From Paenibacillus sp. MSJ-34 (GTDB taxonomy: Bacteria; Bacillota; Bacilli; Paenibacillales; Paenibacillaceae), in contig NZ_JAHLPR010000008.1 in NCBI RefSeq assembly GCF_018918005.1, positions 1 through 64,000 of the forward strand: 64,000 nt of DNA, read 5' to 3'. Both the position numbers and the translations under genes were made by a program. Under the pieces are notes generated by a model. That model was given only the letters and a program-made list of their open reading frames with translations, was not told where the DNA came from and made no database searches. Position 1 is the stretch's first letter. Each line of letters begins with the position of its first letter. Positions 17,070 to 25,535 of this stretch are shown piece by piece.

Positions 17070-18125
17070 GTGAACAAGGAAAGGGGATATAGACTTCTAT
17101 TCTTTCTGGCCATTATTGCGATATTAGCGGCGGGGTGTTCCCCCAAGAATATCGAGCCTGACGAAACTGACGCTTCCGTCGAACCGGCTGGGAACCCGTT
17201 CGAGGCGAACGAACCCAATAGCCAGATAATGAACAGTATAGGTCATGGGTTGGCCGACCCTCCGCTAGACGAACAGGGGAGGAGACTCCCCTTGCAATAT
17301 CATGGGGGCGAATTGAAAATCGATTATAAAGTGCATGCTTCCGGAAACGCCAAAAATGTCGGTTTTCTCGTATTTGTTGACGGAAAACCGCAGCCTTACA
17401 AGTTTAATACGAGCGACGCTCCTTACGAGTACATGCATGTTTTTGATCTGCAGGGGGAGGATCAGGACACGCTGTTCACCTTCGTGTTTACCCCGGTCAC
17501 AGGCAAGAAGGGGGATACCCTTCCCGTCAGTATCGCCAGCGTATACAACCCGGAGTTTATGCCGGATATGAAGGAAACGGCTTCCTACGGAGGCTTTCAT
17601 ACGACGCTTGGGATGGAAGGATTGCTGCACTTTAACGAGGACGCCGATGCGCTCGATGCTTCCTCCATTCCGCGGCAAGAGGCGTTACGCGATGTCCGGC
17701 TGTCAAGCGAACCGGTGACGCAGGATTTGCTGGAGAAGAGAAGCGGGTTTGGAACGGTCGATCTTGAGTCGCTGGATACAAATGTGTACAGTGAACTGCA
17801 ACTAGACGGCGCTGAGCGGCAAGACCATTATCAGGTCGGGAAAAAAGGCGCTCTTCACGTGACCTTCAAACTGTTCGGCCATCCCGGGGTGCGTTACAGG
17901 AATACGTTTTACATCAACCATCAAGCCATCAGCGCCAAGGACGGCACATTCTTCGAAACGATGTTGACCAAAGGCGATGTGGCGGTGTTCAATGCCGAGA
18001 TTGAACTGGAGAAATTGGAGGACTTCAACACGTTTTATGTAGTTTCGGTTCCCGTGAATGCGGATGATTTCCCCGATGATGTTGTCGTATTGGAAAAGAC
18101 CGCGTCTATTTTATTATATCGATGA
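17070..18125 (+). CDS. lipoprotein of unknown function in the BlaI/M56-ABC operon
   Basis: A 351-residue predicted lipoprotein. The signal peptide, about residues 1-23, ends in the lipobox LAAGC, and a mature region rich in Asp, Glu and Pro follows. Two beta-rich halves are visible (around 75-190 and 225-350); the second contains GKKGALHVTFKLFG and reads like an immunoglobulin-type fold. No family is recognised. GTG start with AGGGAGTGG about 8 bases upstream. It sits 35 bases after the M56 gene. As an extracytoplasmic protein beside a protease lacking its own sensor domain, it could present the ligand or protect the cell surface. Confidence 0.8.
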   Translation: MNKERGYRLLFFLAIIAILAAGCSPKNIEPDETDASVEPAGNPFEANEPNSQIMNSIGHGLADPPLDEQGRRLPLQYHGGELKIDYKVHASGNAKNVGFLVFVDGKPQPYKFNTSDAPYEYMHVFDLQGEDQDTLFTFVFTPVTGKKGDTLPVSIASVYNPEFMPDMKETASYGGFHTTLGMEGLLHFNEDADALDASSIPRQEALRDVRLSSEPVTQDLLEKRSGFGTVDLESLDTNVYSELQLDGAERQDHYQVGKKGALHVTFKLFGHPGVRYRNTFYINHQAISAKDGTFFETMLTKGDVAVFNAEIELEKLEDFNTFYVVSVPVNADDFPDDVVVLEKTASILLYR

Positions 18126-18143
18126 TTGGAGAAAAAAGTTAAA

Positions 18144-19355
18144 ATGAACAGAAAACGGTTGTTAATGATATTGGCCTTGTTCGTAATTTTAACCGCAGGA
18201 TGTACGCCGGTGAAAGCCGTATCCGGCCCTGCCGCAACAAACGCCCCGTCAAACGGCGAGAACGAAGTGATTCCGGTATCCGCATCCGGTTCGACCGCGC
18301 CGCCCGTCGCCGCAAATATAAAATTGGATAAAATTAAAGGCGATATCAAGAACGTCTATTACGCCGATGGGAGTCAGGTTCTCATCTTGGCGGACAAATT
18401 GTACTTATATGACTTGAGTAGCGGTACCGTAGCGGCAGAAACTTCGCTGCAAGCATCCGATGGAATTCTATTCCACACGGTGAAAAACGGATTCGTCGCG
18501 GTCGGGTCCAAGATCAATACCGGCAACGGCAGCGGCGGTTTGATGGCGATAGACACCGGGATGGAGTACAGCGCCGTCTTCTACGACCGCAAGCTAAATA
18601 AACAATCGGAGTTTCGCTTTGGCGAATTGCTGAAGGACAATGAGGATATTCTGTCCCTGGAGGCGATTGCGATTTCCGCCGATGGTACGCAAGCGGCTTA
18701 TGCCACGCTGAACGGACTTTATCTCTACGATTTCTTAACGAAGCAAAAAACAACGGTCGTGGATTTGAACGGAGAAGATCTGAAAGCTCGTTCCGGCGTC
18801 GCTGTTTTCGAACAGATCGGGTTCGCGGGCGATGACAAGACCCTTGCTTTTAAGGCGCAAAGCTTCGATATTCCCGCCGTACCCGACAAGCCCTCCTTCG
18901 ATACTTGCGGGACGGTGAATACGGACGGCAGCGGCCTGTCGAACCGAACGTTCGACAACTATACATGCAAGGAACTAACGGCTTATAACAAACAACTGAT
19001 CTTGGCGGAGGATTTTACGATTCCGTCGGGGAGAGTGCTGGTCATGGACATCCCCGGAGGCAAGACGAAAATGCACAAGCTGACCGAGAAACGGGAAAGC
19101 GGGTTTGTCTCGGGCTCCGACTCGGGCCGTTATTTCGCAACTACCGTTTCCGACAAAACAGGTTGGAAAATTCGGGTATACGAGACCGGCAGCGGCAAAC
19201 TGCAAGCGGAGCAACGCATATCGGGCGACGGAGAGGAACTGTATATGGCCAACCACCCGATTGTAAAAATCATTGATAAGACGAAGACCTATATCGTACT
19301 GGTGGGAGCGAAACAAGCCGAGATCAAGACGAAGGTCGAGGTTGGCCGGTTTTAA
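18144..19355 (+). CDS. lipoprotein with probable beta-propeller domain
   Basis: A 403-residue predicted lipoprotein (MNRKRLLMILALFVILTAGC; Cys is the lipidation site). The mature region from about residue 60 consists of repeated four-stranded units with patterns such as YYADGSQVLILADKLYLYD and AISADGTQAAYATLNGLYL, suggesting a WD40/TolB-like propeller. ATG at 18144 is chosen over the in-frame TTG at 18126 because GGAG (18127-18130) sits between them at proper spacing. It is the second consecutive lipoprotein of the operon and precedes the ABC ATPase by 15 bases. Its role is unknown; a substrate-capturing or sensing partner of the transporter is inferred. Confidence 0.78.
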   Translation: MNRKRLLMILALFVILTAGCTPVKAVSGPAATNAPSNGENEVIPVSASGSTAPPVAANIKLDKIKGDIKNVYYADGSQVLILADKLYLYDLSSGTVAAETSLQASDGILFHTVKNGFVAVGSKINTGNGSGGLMAIDTGMEYSAVFYDRKLNKQSEFRFGELLKDNEDILSLEAIAISADGTQAAYATLNGLYLYDFLTKQKTTVVDLNGEDLKARSGVAVFEQIGFAGDDKTLAFKAQSFDIPAVPDKPSFDTCGTVNTDGSGLSNRTFDNYTCKELTAYNKQLILAEDFTIPSGRVLVMDIPGGKTKMHKLTEKRESGFVSGSDSGRYFATTVSDKTGWKIRVYETGSGKLQAEQRISGDGEELYMANHPIVKIIDKTKTYIVLVGAKQAEIKTKVEVGRF

Positions 19356-19370
19356 AAGGTGGGACGGTTC

Positions 19371-20243
19371 ATGAAAGTTACGTTTCAAGGCATTTCCAAG
19401 CAATACAAAGGAAAATATGCGCTGCAAGATTTCTCCGCAGAGTTGGAGAACGGGATATACGGACTCCTGGGGACGAATGGGGCGGGCAAAACGACGCTGA
19501 TCAATATTTTCGTCGGTATTCTGCGAAGCGATCAAGGACAAGTTTTGATCAACGGCACGGATGCAAGGAGCATGGGCGTTCGTTTTCTATCCCATATCGG
19601 ATACTTGCCGCAATATCCGCAATTTTACAAGAACTTCGAAGTCATGGATTTCCTGAGATATATGTGCGTCCTGAAGGAGATCCCGAAATTGCAAGGGGAC
19701 AGAAGAGCGAAGGAACTGTTGGAGATTGTCAACTTGAGCGACGCCGCCGGCAAGAAAATCGGAGCCTTGTCCGGCGGGATGCGCCAGCGCGTCGGCATTG
19801 CGCAAGCGATGCTGAACGATCCCGACATCCTCATTCTGGACGAACCGACAGCGGGACTCGACCCGCAAGAGAGAATCCGCTTCCGCAATCTGATTACCAA
19901 GTTTTCCGACAACCGCATTGTCCTGTTGGCTACGCACATTGTTTCGGATATCGAATTTATCGCCAACCAGGTCATTCTGCTGAAAGACGGACGGCTTATC
20001 AAGCAGGATACGCCGCAAGCGCTCGTGGACGGTTTGGAGGGAAAGGTATGGACGGTCAAGGCGACGGACGAAACGATGAACGAGAAGGTGCAGCGGCTCA
20101 AAATCAGCAATATGATGCGGGATCGGAACGACATTCATTTGCGGGTGGTCGATGACGACAAACCGGACGACCATGCCGCGAACGTACAGGCTAATCTGGA
20201 GGACGTGTTCCTCTACTATTTCGGAGCGGGCGAGCCATGGTAA
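19371..20243 (+). CDS. ABC transporter ATP-binding protein
   Basis: A 290-residue ATPase of the ABC-2 / antibiotic-exporter type. Walker A is GTNGAGKTT, the Q-loop lies in GYLPQYPQFY, the signature is LSGGMRQRVGIAQAML and Walker B is DPDILILDEPTAGLDP, with the switch His in LLATHIVSDIE. The C-terminal extension, about 75 residues, is typical of the BcrA/YtrB-like group. ATG at 19371 follows AAAAGGTGGG; a GTG at 19359 is too close to it. Its 3' end overlaps the first permease gene by seven bases, indicating translational coupling. Confidence 0.95.
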   Translation: MKVTFQGISKQYKGKYALQDFSAELENGIYGLLGTNGAGKTTLINIFVGILRSDQGQVLINGTDARSMGVRFLSHIGYLPQYPQFYKNFEVMDFLRYMCVLKEIPKLQGDRRAKELLEIVNLSDAAGKKIGALSGGMRQRVGIAQAMLNDPDILILDEPTAGLDPQERIRFRNLITKFSDNRIVLLATHIVSDIEFIANQVILLKDGRLIKQDTPQALVDGLEGKVWTVKATDETMNEKVQRLKISNMMRDRNDIHLRVVDDDKPDDHAANVQANLEDVFLYYFGAGEPW

Positions 20244-21460
20244 GATTAATCGGCTTCGAATGGCGCAAGCATTTTCTGAAAACGTCCGTCATCGTGGCGG
20301 TGCTTCTTTTCTCTGTTCTGAACGTCGTGAAAATATACAGCGTGTATGAGGGGAACTCGCTGCTCGCATACCCGCATTGGAAAGAACTATATTGGAAAAT
20401 GTACGGGGATTTCGGCGGCCCTATGACCGATGAAAAAATCGGGAAGCTCATGGCGATCTATCGGCCGCTTGAACAACAGACAGCCGATCGTACGGCAAGC
20501 ACGACTTATCGCAATGCGAATACTTACCTGACTAATGTTTATGAGGATTTCTATTTCTTCGATTGGAATTATGTGAATCCGATGAAGTATGCCTACGATT
20601 ACAAGGCGTATGCGCGCGACGTGGCGGGAGCGGCGAAGGATAATATGGATTTCTATCGATCGCTAGGCAATTCCTATGAATATCACAAGAACGAGGCGAT
20701 CGCAAAGCTTTTCCAGGGACGGTCAGTTGCGAGCTTCTCGTATACGGAGATGTACAAATATTATGTTCAGTACGACTTCTCGGCGTTGCTGGTCCTGTTC
20801 ATTTGTCTATACGGTCTCATGCATGTATTTCTGTCCGAGAAAGAAACGGAAATGGACACATTGCTGCTAACCGCGACGGCAGGCGGCTTGAAAACGATCT
20901 GGGCCAAGCTCTTTGCCTCCGCCCTGTTCGTATGCGGCGTCTCGTTCTGGTTTTGGCTGCTTGATTTCGCGGCATTTTCCGCCATATTCGGCTTCTGGGA
21001 CGCCGCTTCCTCGCCTTTATACGTTCTGGAAGACTTCATTCACGCTTCGCTCAACGCAAGTCTGGGACAATACGCCCTGTTGTCCGCACTGGCGAAAACG
21101 GCGGGGATGCTCGTATTCGGCCTGGCGTTTCTGTTGCTGTCCTGCCTGTTCCGAAATGCCTTGATCCCATTCATCATCGGCCTATTTGCCGCGTTCGGGA
21201 GCATTTATCTGGAGGAGTCTTTCATGGGCTCAGGGCGCGTGCTGTTCAAAATCGTCAACCCGTTCGCGCTGATTGTCAATCGGGAATTGTTTCGCAAAGC
21301 GGAGTTCCTTCCTCTGTGGGACCATCCCTTGCCGGGCTATATCGCCGCTTTCCTGTTCGCGGCCGCCTGGGGAGCGGTATTTCTATGCGGCATTTTGCTC
21401 TTCGTGAGGAAGAATGCGCTTGCGAAAGGGGGAGAGAAGCGTGGCGTCCTGGATCTATGA
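20237..21460 (+). CDS. ABC transporter permease with large extracytoplasmic insertion
   Basis: A 407-residue membrane protein: helix 1 at about 14-33, a long external loop (about 35-180) rich in Tyr and Trp, then five further helices near 178-198, 222-250, 285-310, 315-335 and 370-398. This 1+5 layout with an external domain after the first helix fits ABC-2 permeases of lantibiotic or Ytr-type exporters, though the sequence itself is not familiar. The ATG overlaps the end of the ATPase gene, and the next permease begins inside this one. The substrate is unknown. Confidence 0.85.
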   Translation: MVRLIGFEWRKHFLKTSVIVAVLLFSVLNVVKIYSVYEGNSLLAYPHWKELYWKMYGDFGGPMTDEKIGKLMAIYRPLEQQTADRTASTTYRNANTYLTNVYEDFYFFDWNYVNPMKYAYDYKAYARDVAGAAKDNMDFYRSLGNSYEYHKNEAIAKLFQGRSVASFSYTEMYKYYVQYDFSALLVLFICLYGLMHVFLSEKETEMDTLLLTATAGGLKTIWAKLFASALFVCGVSFWFWLLDFAAFSAIFGFWDAASSPLYVLEDFIHASLNASLGQYALLSALAKTAGMLVFGLAFLLLSCLFRNALIPFIIGLFAAFGSIYLEESFMGSGRVLFKIVNPFALIVNRELFRKAEFLPLWDHPLPGYIAAFLFAAAWGAVFLCGILLFVRKNALAKGGEKRGVLDL

Positions 21461-23486
21461 GATGAAAAAGATGTTTTTCCTTCAGAAGGGCTTGTTATTC
21501 ATCGGCCTGTTTTACGTCTTGAGCTTGGCGTACATGGTGCTTTTCGACAAGCCCGCGAACCCGGAAATCGAGATGAATGCTTCGCTCTATTCGTTCTATT
21601 TGCATCAAGTTCAAGGTCCGTACACGGACAAGACAGAGCGATTTTTTGCGAGCGAAGCCGCGAAGATTTCCGATGCCAAGGTTGCTCTGCAAAAAGCGAC
21701 GGACGATTACTACGACGGGAAAATAGGGGAAGAGGAATTCCTCGCCGCGTCCGGGCCGCTCGAGCGCATTCTGGAAAACGAAAAAGGCTTTCAATTGATT
21801 TATGAGCAATATACCTATGTCCGCGAGAATCCGGCCAACCGCTTTTTTTTGCATACGAACGGCTGGGACGGGTTGCTAGCGAATGACAGTTTGGACTTCC
21901 TATGGCTGTTGTTGCTGCTTCTTCTGGTAGCTCCGGTGTTTTGCTTCGAGTATGAAAGCAGGATGGACACCCTCCTCCTTACCGTTAAGAAAGGGACGCG
22001 GCATCACGCGCTTTGCAAGATCGGCCTGGCGCTGCTGACGGTCGCCGCGCTGTGCCTGTTGACGGCCGGTTTGCGGTACGGCTTCTATCAGTGGAAGTAT
22101 GGCTTGGGCAATGGCAATTACCCGCTGCAATCCCTGTCTTACTTCGGGACGTCCACGAAAGAAATGACGTTGTCTCAAGCTTTTCTTTGGATAACGGCGG
22201 GCAAGCTGTTCGGCAGCTTATGTTTTGCCGTGCTGATTCTGTTTGTTTCGGTATGTTTGCAGAAGTATGCCGTTACCCTGTTTTCCTGCTCGGCAGCGCT
22301 CCTGCTCCCCTATTACGGGCTGCGTCTGGAATCCTCGAAATATTTTCTGCCGGGACCGCTCGGGTTTATGGTATCGACCGGCTTTTTGAGAGGGGACGAG
22401 TTTAAGCGCAATCCGTTCAAGGATGAGTTGGATGTCGTCTTTCGGGAACTCTCCCTAACCGCATGGAGCGTCGTGTTTGCGATTACGCTCGGTCTCAGCG
22501 TCGCCATGCTCGCCGTAATTTTGATCCGGCGTACAAACGGCTGGGGCGCACGGCAACGAAAGCTCGGGCCGAGAGCGTTTTGCATGCTGCTCATCCTTAG
22601 TATGGCGGCGTTCGCGCTTTCCGGCTGCGGGTTTTCCGGGAACGCGGGGACAAGCGATATTTACAATTATTCCTCCAGACAGTCCTTCGAGAATGAGCGT
22701 TATCGATTCTATGTGGACGAGCGGGAACTGGACCGTATGCGGATTGTCTTCGAGGATAAAGAAACCGGAGAAGTACGCGATTTCGTGCGAAACCCCATGT
22801 CTTCCCTCACCAAGGCGGAGCACTCGATTTACGGGAACGGTACGCGTGTCTACTATATGAAATACGATTCCGACAAATCGGGATTCAAAGAAAATATTGC
22901 CCGATTTTCCGTGATCGAAGTGGATACGACGACTTTTCAGGAAAGGATCGTGTTCGAAAAGAAGTTAAGTACGGATAAGAGCATGGTTTTAGGGCTGGTG
23001 AAATCGGGAGATCGCGATGCGGCCTTTTTTATGACCGTCAGTTCCTTCTTCCTGGATGAACGGAGCATCTACTTCGTCGGCCAGGGCGAGATCAGGCGAA
23101 TCGACCGGTTGACCGGGGACATGAGTGTCATTCTTCGAATTCCGGTTTTAAGGAGCCTCGCGTTCGACGGCCGGACGATTTATTATGTCAACGAGAAGTC
23201 CCAGGTAGTTGCGTATGACACAAAGACGGATTCCGGGACGGCGATTCCCGATCTGGTCACGCGCTACTTTGTTTTGACCGATAACGAGCTGCTTTTTTTG
23301 AATCGGAAGGACCGGCAAAGAATCTATGCGATGAATTTGCGCGATTTCACATTGCGTAAGATAACGGATAAGTCCGTACTAAGCTTTGCTTGCGACGATC
23401 AACATATTTTCTATGTTAATGAGGCGGATCTTAAAAAATATCGGATCGATCGGGACGGCCGAAACGAAACGCTTGTGCCGGATTAA
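21441..23486 (+). CDS. ABC permease fused to an extracytoplasmic propeller-like domain
   Basis: A 681-residue fusion. Residues 1-378 repeat the layout of the preceding permease: one helix, an external loop of about 115 residues, then five helices. After a basic loop comes a hydrophobic stretch ending in a lipobox-like SGCG (MLLILSMAAFALSGC, Cys about 396). About 280 residues of beta-rich sequence follow with repeats such as RSIYFVGQGEIRRIDRL and RTIYYVNEKSQVVAYD, resembling DUF5050-type propellers. It looks like a permease joined in frame to a former lipoprotein. GTG at 21441 is chosen (GGGGGAGA just upstream); it overlaps the previous gene by 20 bases. An upstream GTG at 21414 lacks a ribosome binding site. 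Confidence 0.83.
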   Translation: MASWIYEMKKMFFLQKGLLFIGLFYVLSLAYMVLFDKPANPEIEMNASLYSFYLHQVQGPYTDKTERFFASEAAKISDAKVALQKATDDYYDGKIGEEEFLAASGPLERILENEKGFQLIYEQYTYVRENPANRFFLHTNGWDGLLANDSLDFLWLLLLLLLVAPVFCFEYESRMDTLLLTVKKGTRHHALCKIGLALLTVAALCLLTAGLRYGFYQWKYGLGNGNYPLQSLSYFGTSTKEMTLSQAFLWITAGKLFGSLCFAVLILFVSVCLQKYAVTLFSCSAALLLPYYGLRLESSKYFLPGPLGFMVSTGFLRGDEFKRNPFKDELDVVFRELSLTAWSVVFAITLGLSVAMLAVILIRRTNGWGARQRKLGPRAFCMLLILSMAAFALSGCGFSGNAGTSDIYNYSSRQSFENERYRFYVDERELDRMRIVFEDKETGEVRDFVRNPMSSLTKAEHSIYGNGTRVYYMKYDSDKSGFKENIARFSVIEVDTTTFQERIVFEKKLSTDKSMVLGLVKSGDRDAAFFMTVSSFFLDERSIYFVGQGEIRRIDRLTGDMSVILRIPVLRSLAFDGRTIYYVNEKSQVVAYDTKTDSGTAIPDLVTRYFVLTDNELLFLNRKDRQRIYAMNLRDFTLRKITDKSVLSFACDDQHIFYVNEADLKKYRIDRDGRNETLVPD

Positions 23487-23566
23487 ATACGATACCGTAA
23501 CATTGATTTATTGCAGGGGGGTACGAAGGAGGAGGATGCTTTATCGGTTTTCATGAACGTGTTACA

Positions 23567-23803
23567 TTGTTAAGAAAATATGAAGAGAAATGCTATCAAG
23601 TTTGTTTTGCATTTCTGCAACAGGAAGCTTTGGCGTTGGAAGCGGCCATGAAGGCGTTGCTGACTTTGTTTCAAGATCGTTCGTTTTTTGAGACGGCTGC
23701 GTCCGGTCGGGAATCGCTGCTCCGCCGCGTGTCGTTGAAATCTTGTTTGCAAATATTAGGACAGTGCGCGGACACGGGAGCCGTTATTCGCTGCAAAACG
23801 TAA
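23567..23803 (+). pseudogene. small sigma-region-2-like ORF, truncated by a dispersed repeat
   Basis: The translation contains a helical segment (KYEEKCYQVCFAFLQQEA and a following acidic-hydrophobic helix) that resembles region 2 of ECF-type sigma factors and short Paenibacillaceae proteins of that kind; this is a tentative match. The 5' end is damaged. A perfect GGAGGAGG and ATG (23536) stand in another frame, and the gene frame runs open upstream through 23543, so an indel between 23539 and 23560 is likely; otherwise TTG at 23567 starts without a ribosome binding site. The last 12 codons lie inside a 138-base dispersed repeat that starts at 23768, so the C terminus has been replaced. Confidence 0.45.
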
Positions 23804-23905
23804 ATAGTAGCCCTCCGACGAACGGATAACGGAACCAATGTCCGCCGAAACAGCGAATAAGCGGTTTTGACGAAAAAATAACGGCCGTACGGTCCGGATA
23901 GCCAT
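23768..23905 (+). repeat. dispersed repeat family B, copy 1
   Basis: A 138-base segment from GCGGACAC to GGATAGCCAT, about 80% identical by eye to 35322-35459. The core GGAACCAATGTCCGCC is exactly conserved and GCGGTTTTGACG follows it. Within it, ATAACGG...GTCCG recurs at intervals, and a third degenerate unit follows at about 23965-23991. No ORF with a ribosome binding site and no transposase is present, so it is a non-autonomous intergenic repeat. Confidence 0.8.
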
Positions 23906-24092
23906 TTCTCGATACAACGCCATTGCCCACGTTTTCCCTAAGCGGCGAATAGCCGGCTTTGGACGGGCAATAACGCCTGTGCGGTCCGGTTTGCTCTGCA
24001 CGATGCAGCGCTTTTGCTCAATAAGACCCGTTCTGGGTCTTATTTTGTCAAAAAGGGATTTCCCGCAATAGCGTTTCACCGAGCATCGTCGT

Positions 24093-24346
24093 TAGCTTGC
24101 AAAACCTGCAATTGGAGTCAATTTCATCATTCGCCATCGTTGATGTAACTGGCTTTATTGCGCATAGAGAAGGGGGGTACCTCCTTATGTCGAAGGCGAT
24201 CGCGCGGACCTGCGCTCCTTGTTTGGCACTAACGAAACTAGCAATTCTTATTAGGCTCAAAATGAAGACGTCCCCATTTTAGCGAAACTACGTATCCTTA
24301 TTCATTGGAAATCGGCGGTTTTACCGCCTTTTTCCCCTCATTAGCA
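24093..24346 (+). repeat. dispersed repeat family A, tandem copy 1
   Basis: This is the first of two direct copies with a period of about 277 bases. The second half, from GGCGATCGCGCGGACCT to CCTCATTAGC, is nearly identical to copy 2, while the first 90 bases are more diverged. Short ORFs inside it have no ribosome binding sites and are not genes. Confidence 0.88.
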
Positions 24347-24369
24347 CTGGCGTTGCATCGAGAAGTTGA

Positions 24370-24622
24370 TAGCTTCGAAAACCCGCAATTGGAGTCTACT
24401 TTATTATTCGCCACCGTTGATGTAGCTGGCTTTATTGCGCGTATAGAAGGATACCTCCCTGCATTTCGAAGGCGATCGCGCGGACCTACGCTCCTTGTTT
24501 GGCACTAACGAAACTAGCAATTCTTATTAGGCTCAAAATGAAGACGTCCCCATTTTAGCGAAACTACGTATCCTTATTCATTGGAAATCAGCGGTTTTAC
24601 CGCCTTTTTCCCCTCATTAGCG
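24370..24622 (+). repeat. dispersed repeat family A, tandem copy 2
   Basis: The second direct copy of the unit at 24093-24346. About 140 bases between GGCGATCGCGCGG and CCTCATTAGC match copy 1 with roughly two differences, which indicates recent duplication. It continues into two ATTAGCGTGTnnnAGTTTCGTTA motifs at about 24617-24690. A diverged inverted copy lies at 58165-58470. Confidence 0.88.
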
Positions 24623-24871
24623 TGTTTGAGTTTCGTTAGACATTGCAACAGATGATTTACAGGTTATTAGCGTGTATCAGTTTCGTTACCCCGCTCGGGC
24701 GGATCGTCAGCCGCCAGCGGTATGATGAAATTGATTCATTGCGCATCCTTTCACCCGTTTTGATCGGTTGCTGCGGCAAAGCCTGTGACAATACATCTAT
24801 GCCACGGGGAAACAGCTAACCAATCTCTTAGGCCATGCCTGCCGCAACGTGCCATTCGATGGCCGCATCCG
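24623..24871. other. gap holding ATTAGCGTGT motifs, otherwise featureless
   Basis: Bases 24617-24690 carry two copies of ATTAGCGTGT followed by GTTTCGTTA, 46 bases apart, the tail of repeat family A. From 24700 to 24871 I see no ORF, terminator or known RNA. The Lrp gene ends here on the minus strand without an obvious Rho-independent terminator. Confidence 0.5.
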
Positions 24872-25327
24872 TTAAATCTGAATGCCTTCCCGTTCTTTAA
24901 ACCGCCGAATCAAAAATTCGCTATGTACATTTGTAATGCCTTCGATCGTTTGCAATTTCCGCAAATACCGTTCGACATGCTCCTGATCGTCCATCAGCGC
25001 ATGAACGTGCAAATGCGGTCCGCCGCTCATCTGGTATACGCTCGTAATTTCCTCGTCCGCCAGCAGGGTATCCGCTACGGTTTCCAGCAAGCCCCACTGC
25101 ACTTCGATATTCAAATAAACGGACATGCTTTTGCCGGCCTTGAGCGGATTGACAATGACCGTAAACTTATCGATAATTCCTTGCTCAATCAGGCTGTTTA
25201 CCCGTTCCCGCACCGCGGCCCTCGTCAAATTGACAAATCTTCCCAGCTCGGCATGGCTTATTCTGCCGTTGTCCAGCAAATGTTCCAGAATCAGGCCGTC
25301 TTTCTCGTCCAATTGTTTGAATCGCAT
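24872..25327 (-). CDS. Lrp/AsnC-family transcriptional regulator
   Basis: A 151-residue regulator. The N-terminal helix-turn-helix (RISHAELGRFVNLTRAAVRERVNSL) is typical of Lrp/AsnC proteins, followed by a linker and a RAM effector-binding domain (about 65-145, with the glycine-containing SGGPHLHVHALM). These proteins bind DNA as octamers or dimers and respond to amino acids or related ligands. It is divergent from the TauE/DUF1634 pair across a 208-base gap containing two related palindromes, so it probably controls that exporter and itself. The effector is unknown. Confidence 0.93.
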   Translation of the reverse strand: MRFKQLDEKDGLILEHLLDNGRISHAELGRFVNLTRAAVRERVNSLIEQGIIDKFTVIVNPLKAGKSMSVYLNIEVQWGLLETVADTLLADEEITSVYQMSGGPHLHVHALMDDQEHVERYLRKLQTIEGITNVHSEFLIRRFKEREGIQI

Positions 25328-25351
25328 TTTCGCGTCTTCCTCTCTTTTTTA

Positions 25352-25419
25352 TTTACAATGTAAAATTAATAATTAAAAATAAAGCTCGTTTGTATGTTAA
25401 TTATTTTACAATCGTTGTA
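25352..25419. promoter_or_regulatory. paired palindromes in the Lrp/TauE divergent promoter region
   Basis: TTTACAATGTAAA (25352-25364) is a perfect 6-1-6 inverted repeat close to the start of the Lrp gene. TACAATCGTTGTA (25407-25419) is a perfect 5-3-5 repeat overlapping the first bases of a TATAAT (25418-25423) that can act as the -10 box for the TauE gene. Both share TACAAT/ATTGTA half sites, as expected for cooperative Lrp binding across AT-rich DNA. Confidence 0.55.
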
Positions 25420-25535
25420 TAATGGAACAGTGATTTGATCCGGTTGCCCGGACGGTTCACTGATTCCAGTGTACAGGCAGACCGGAGAAGAATGCAATCC
25501 AACATGAAATTCATTTACGGGAAGGTGTGCTTGCA

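Noticed and set aside
24097-24508. two short plus-strand frames in repeat family A
   Set aside because: They overlap the repeat units, differ in length between copies and lack ribosome binding sites; the DNA-level repeat explains them.
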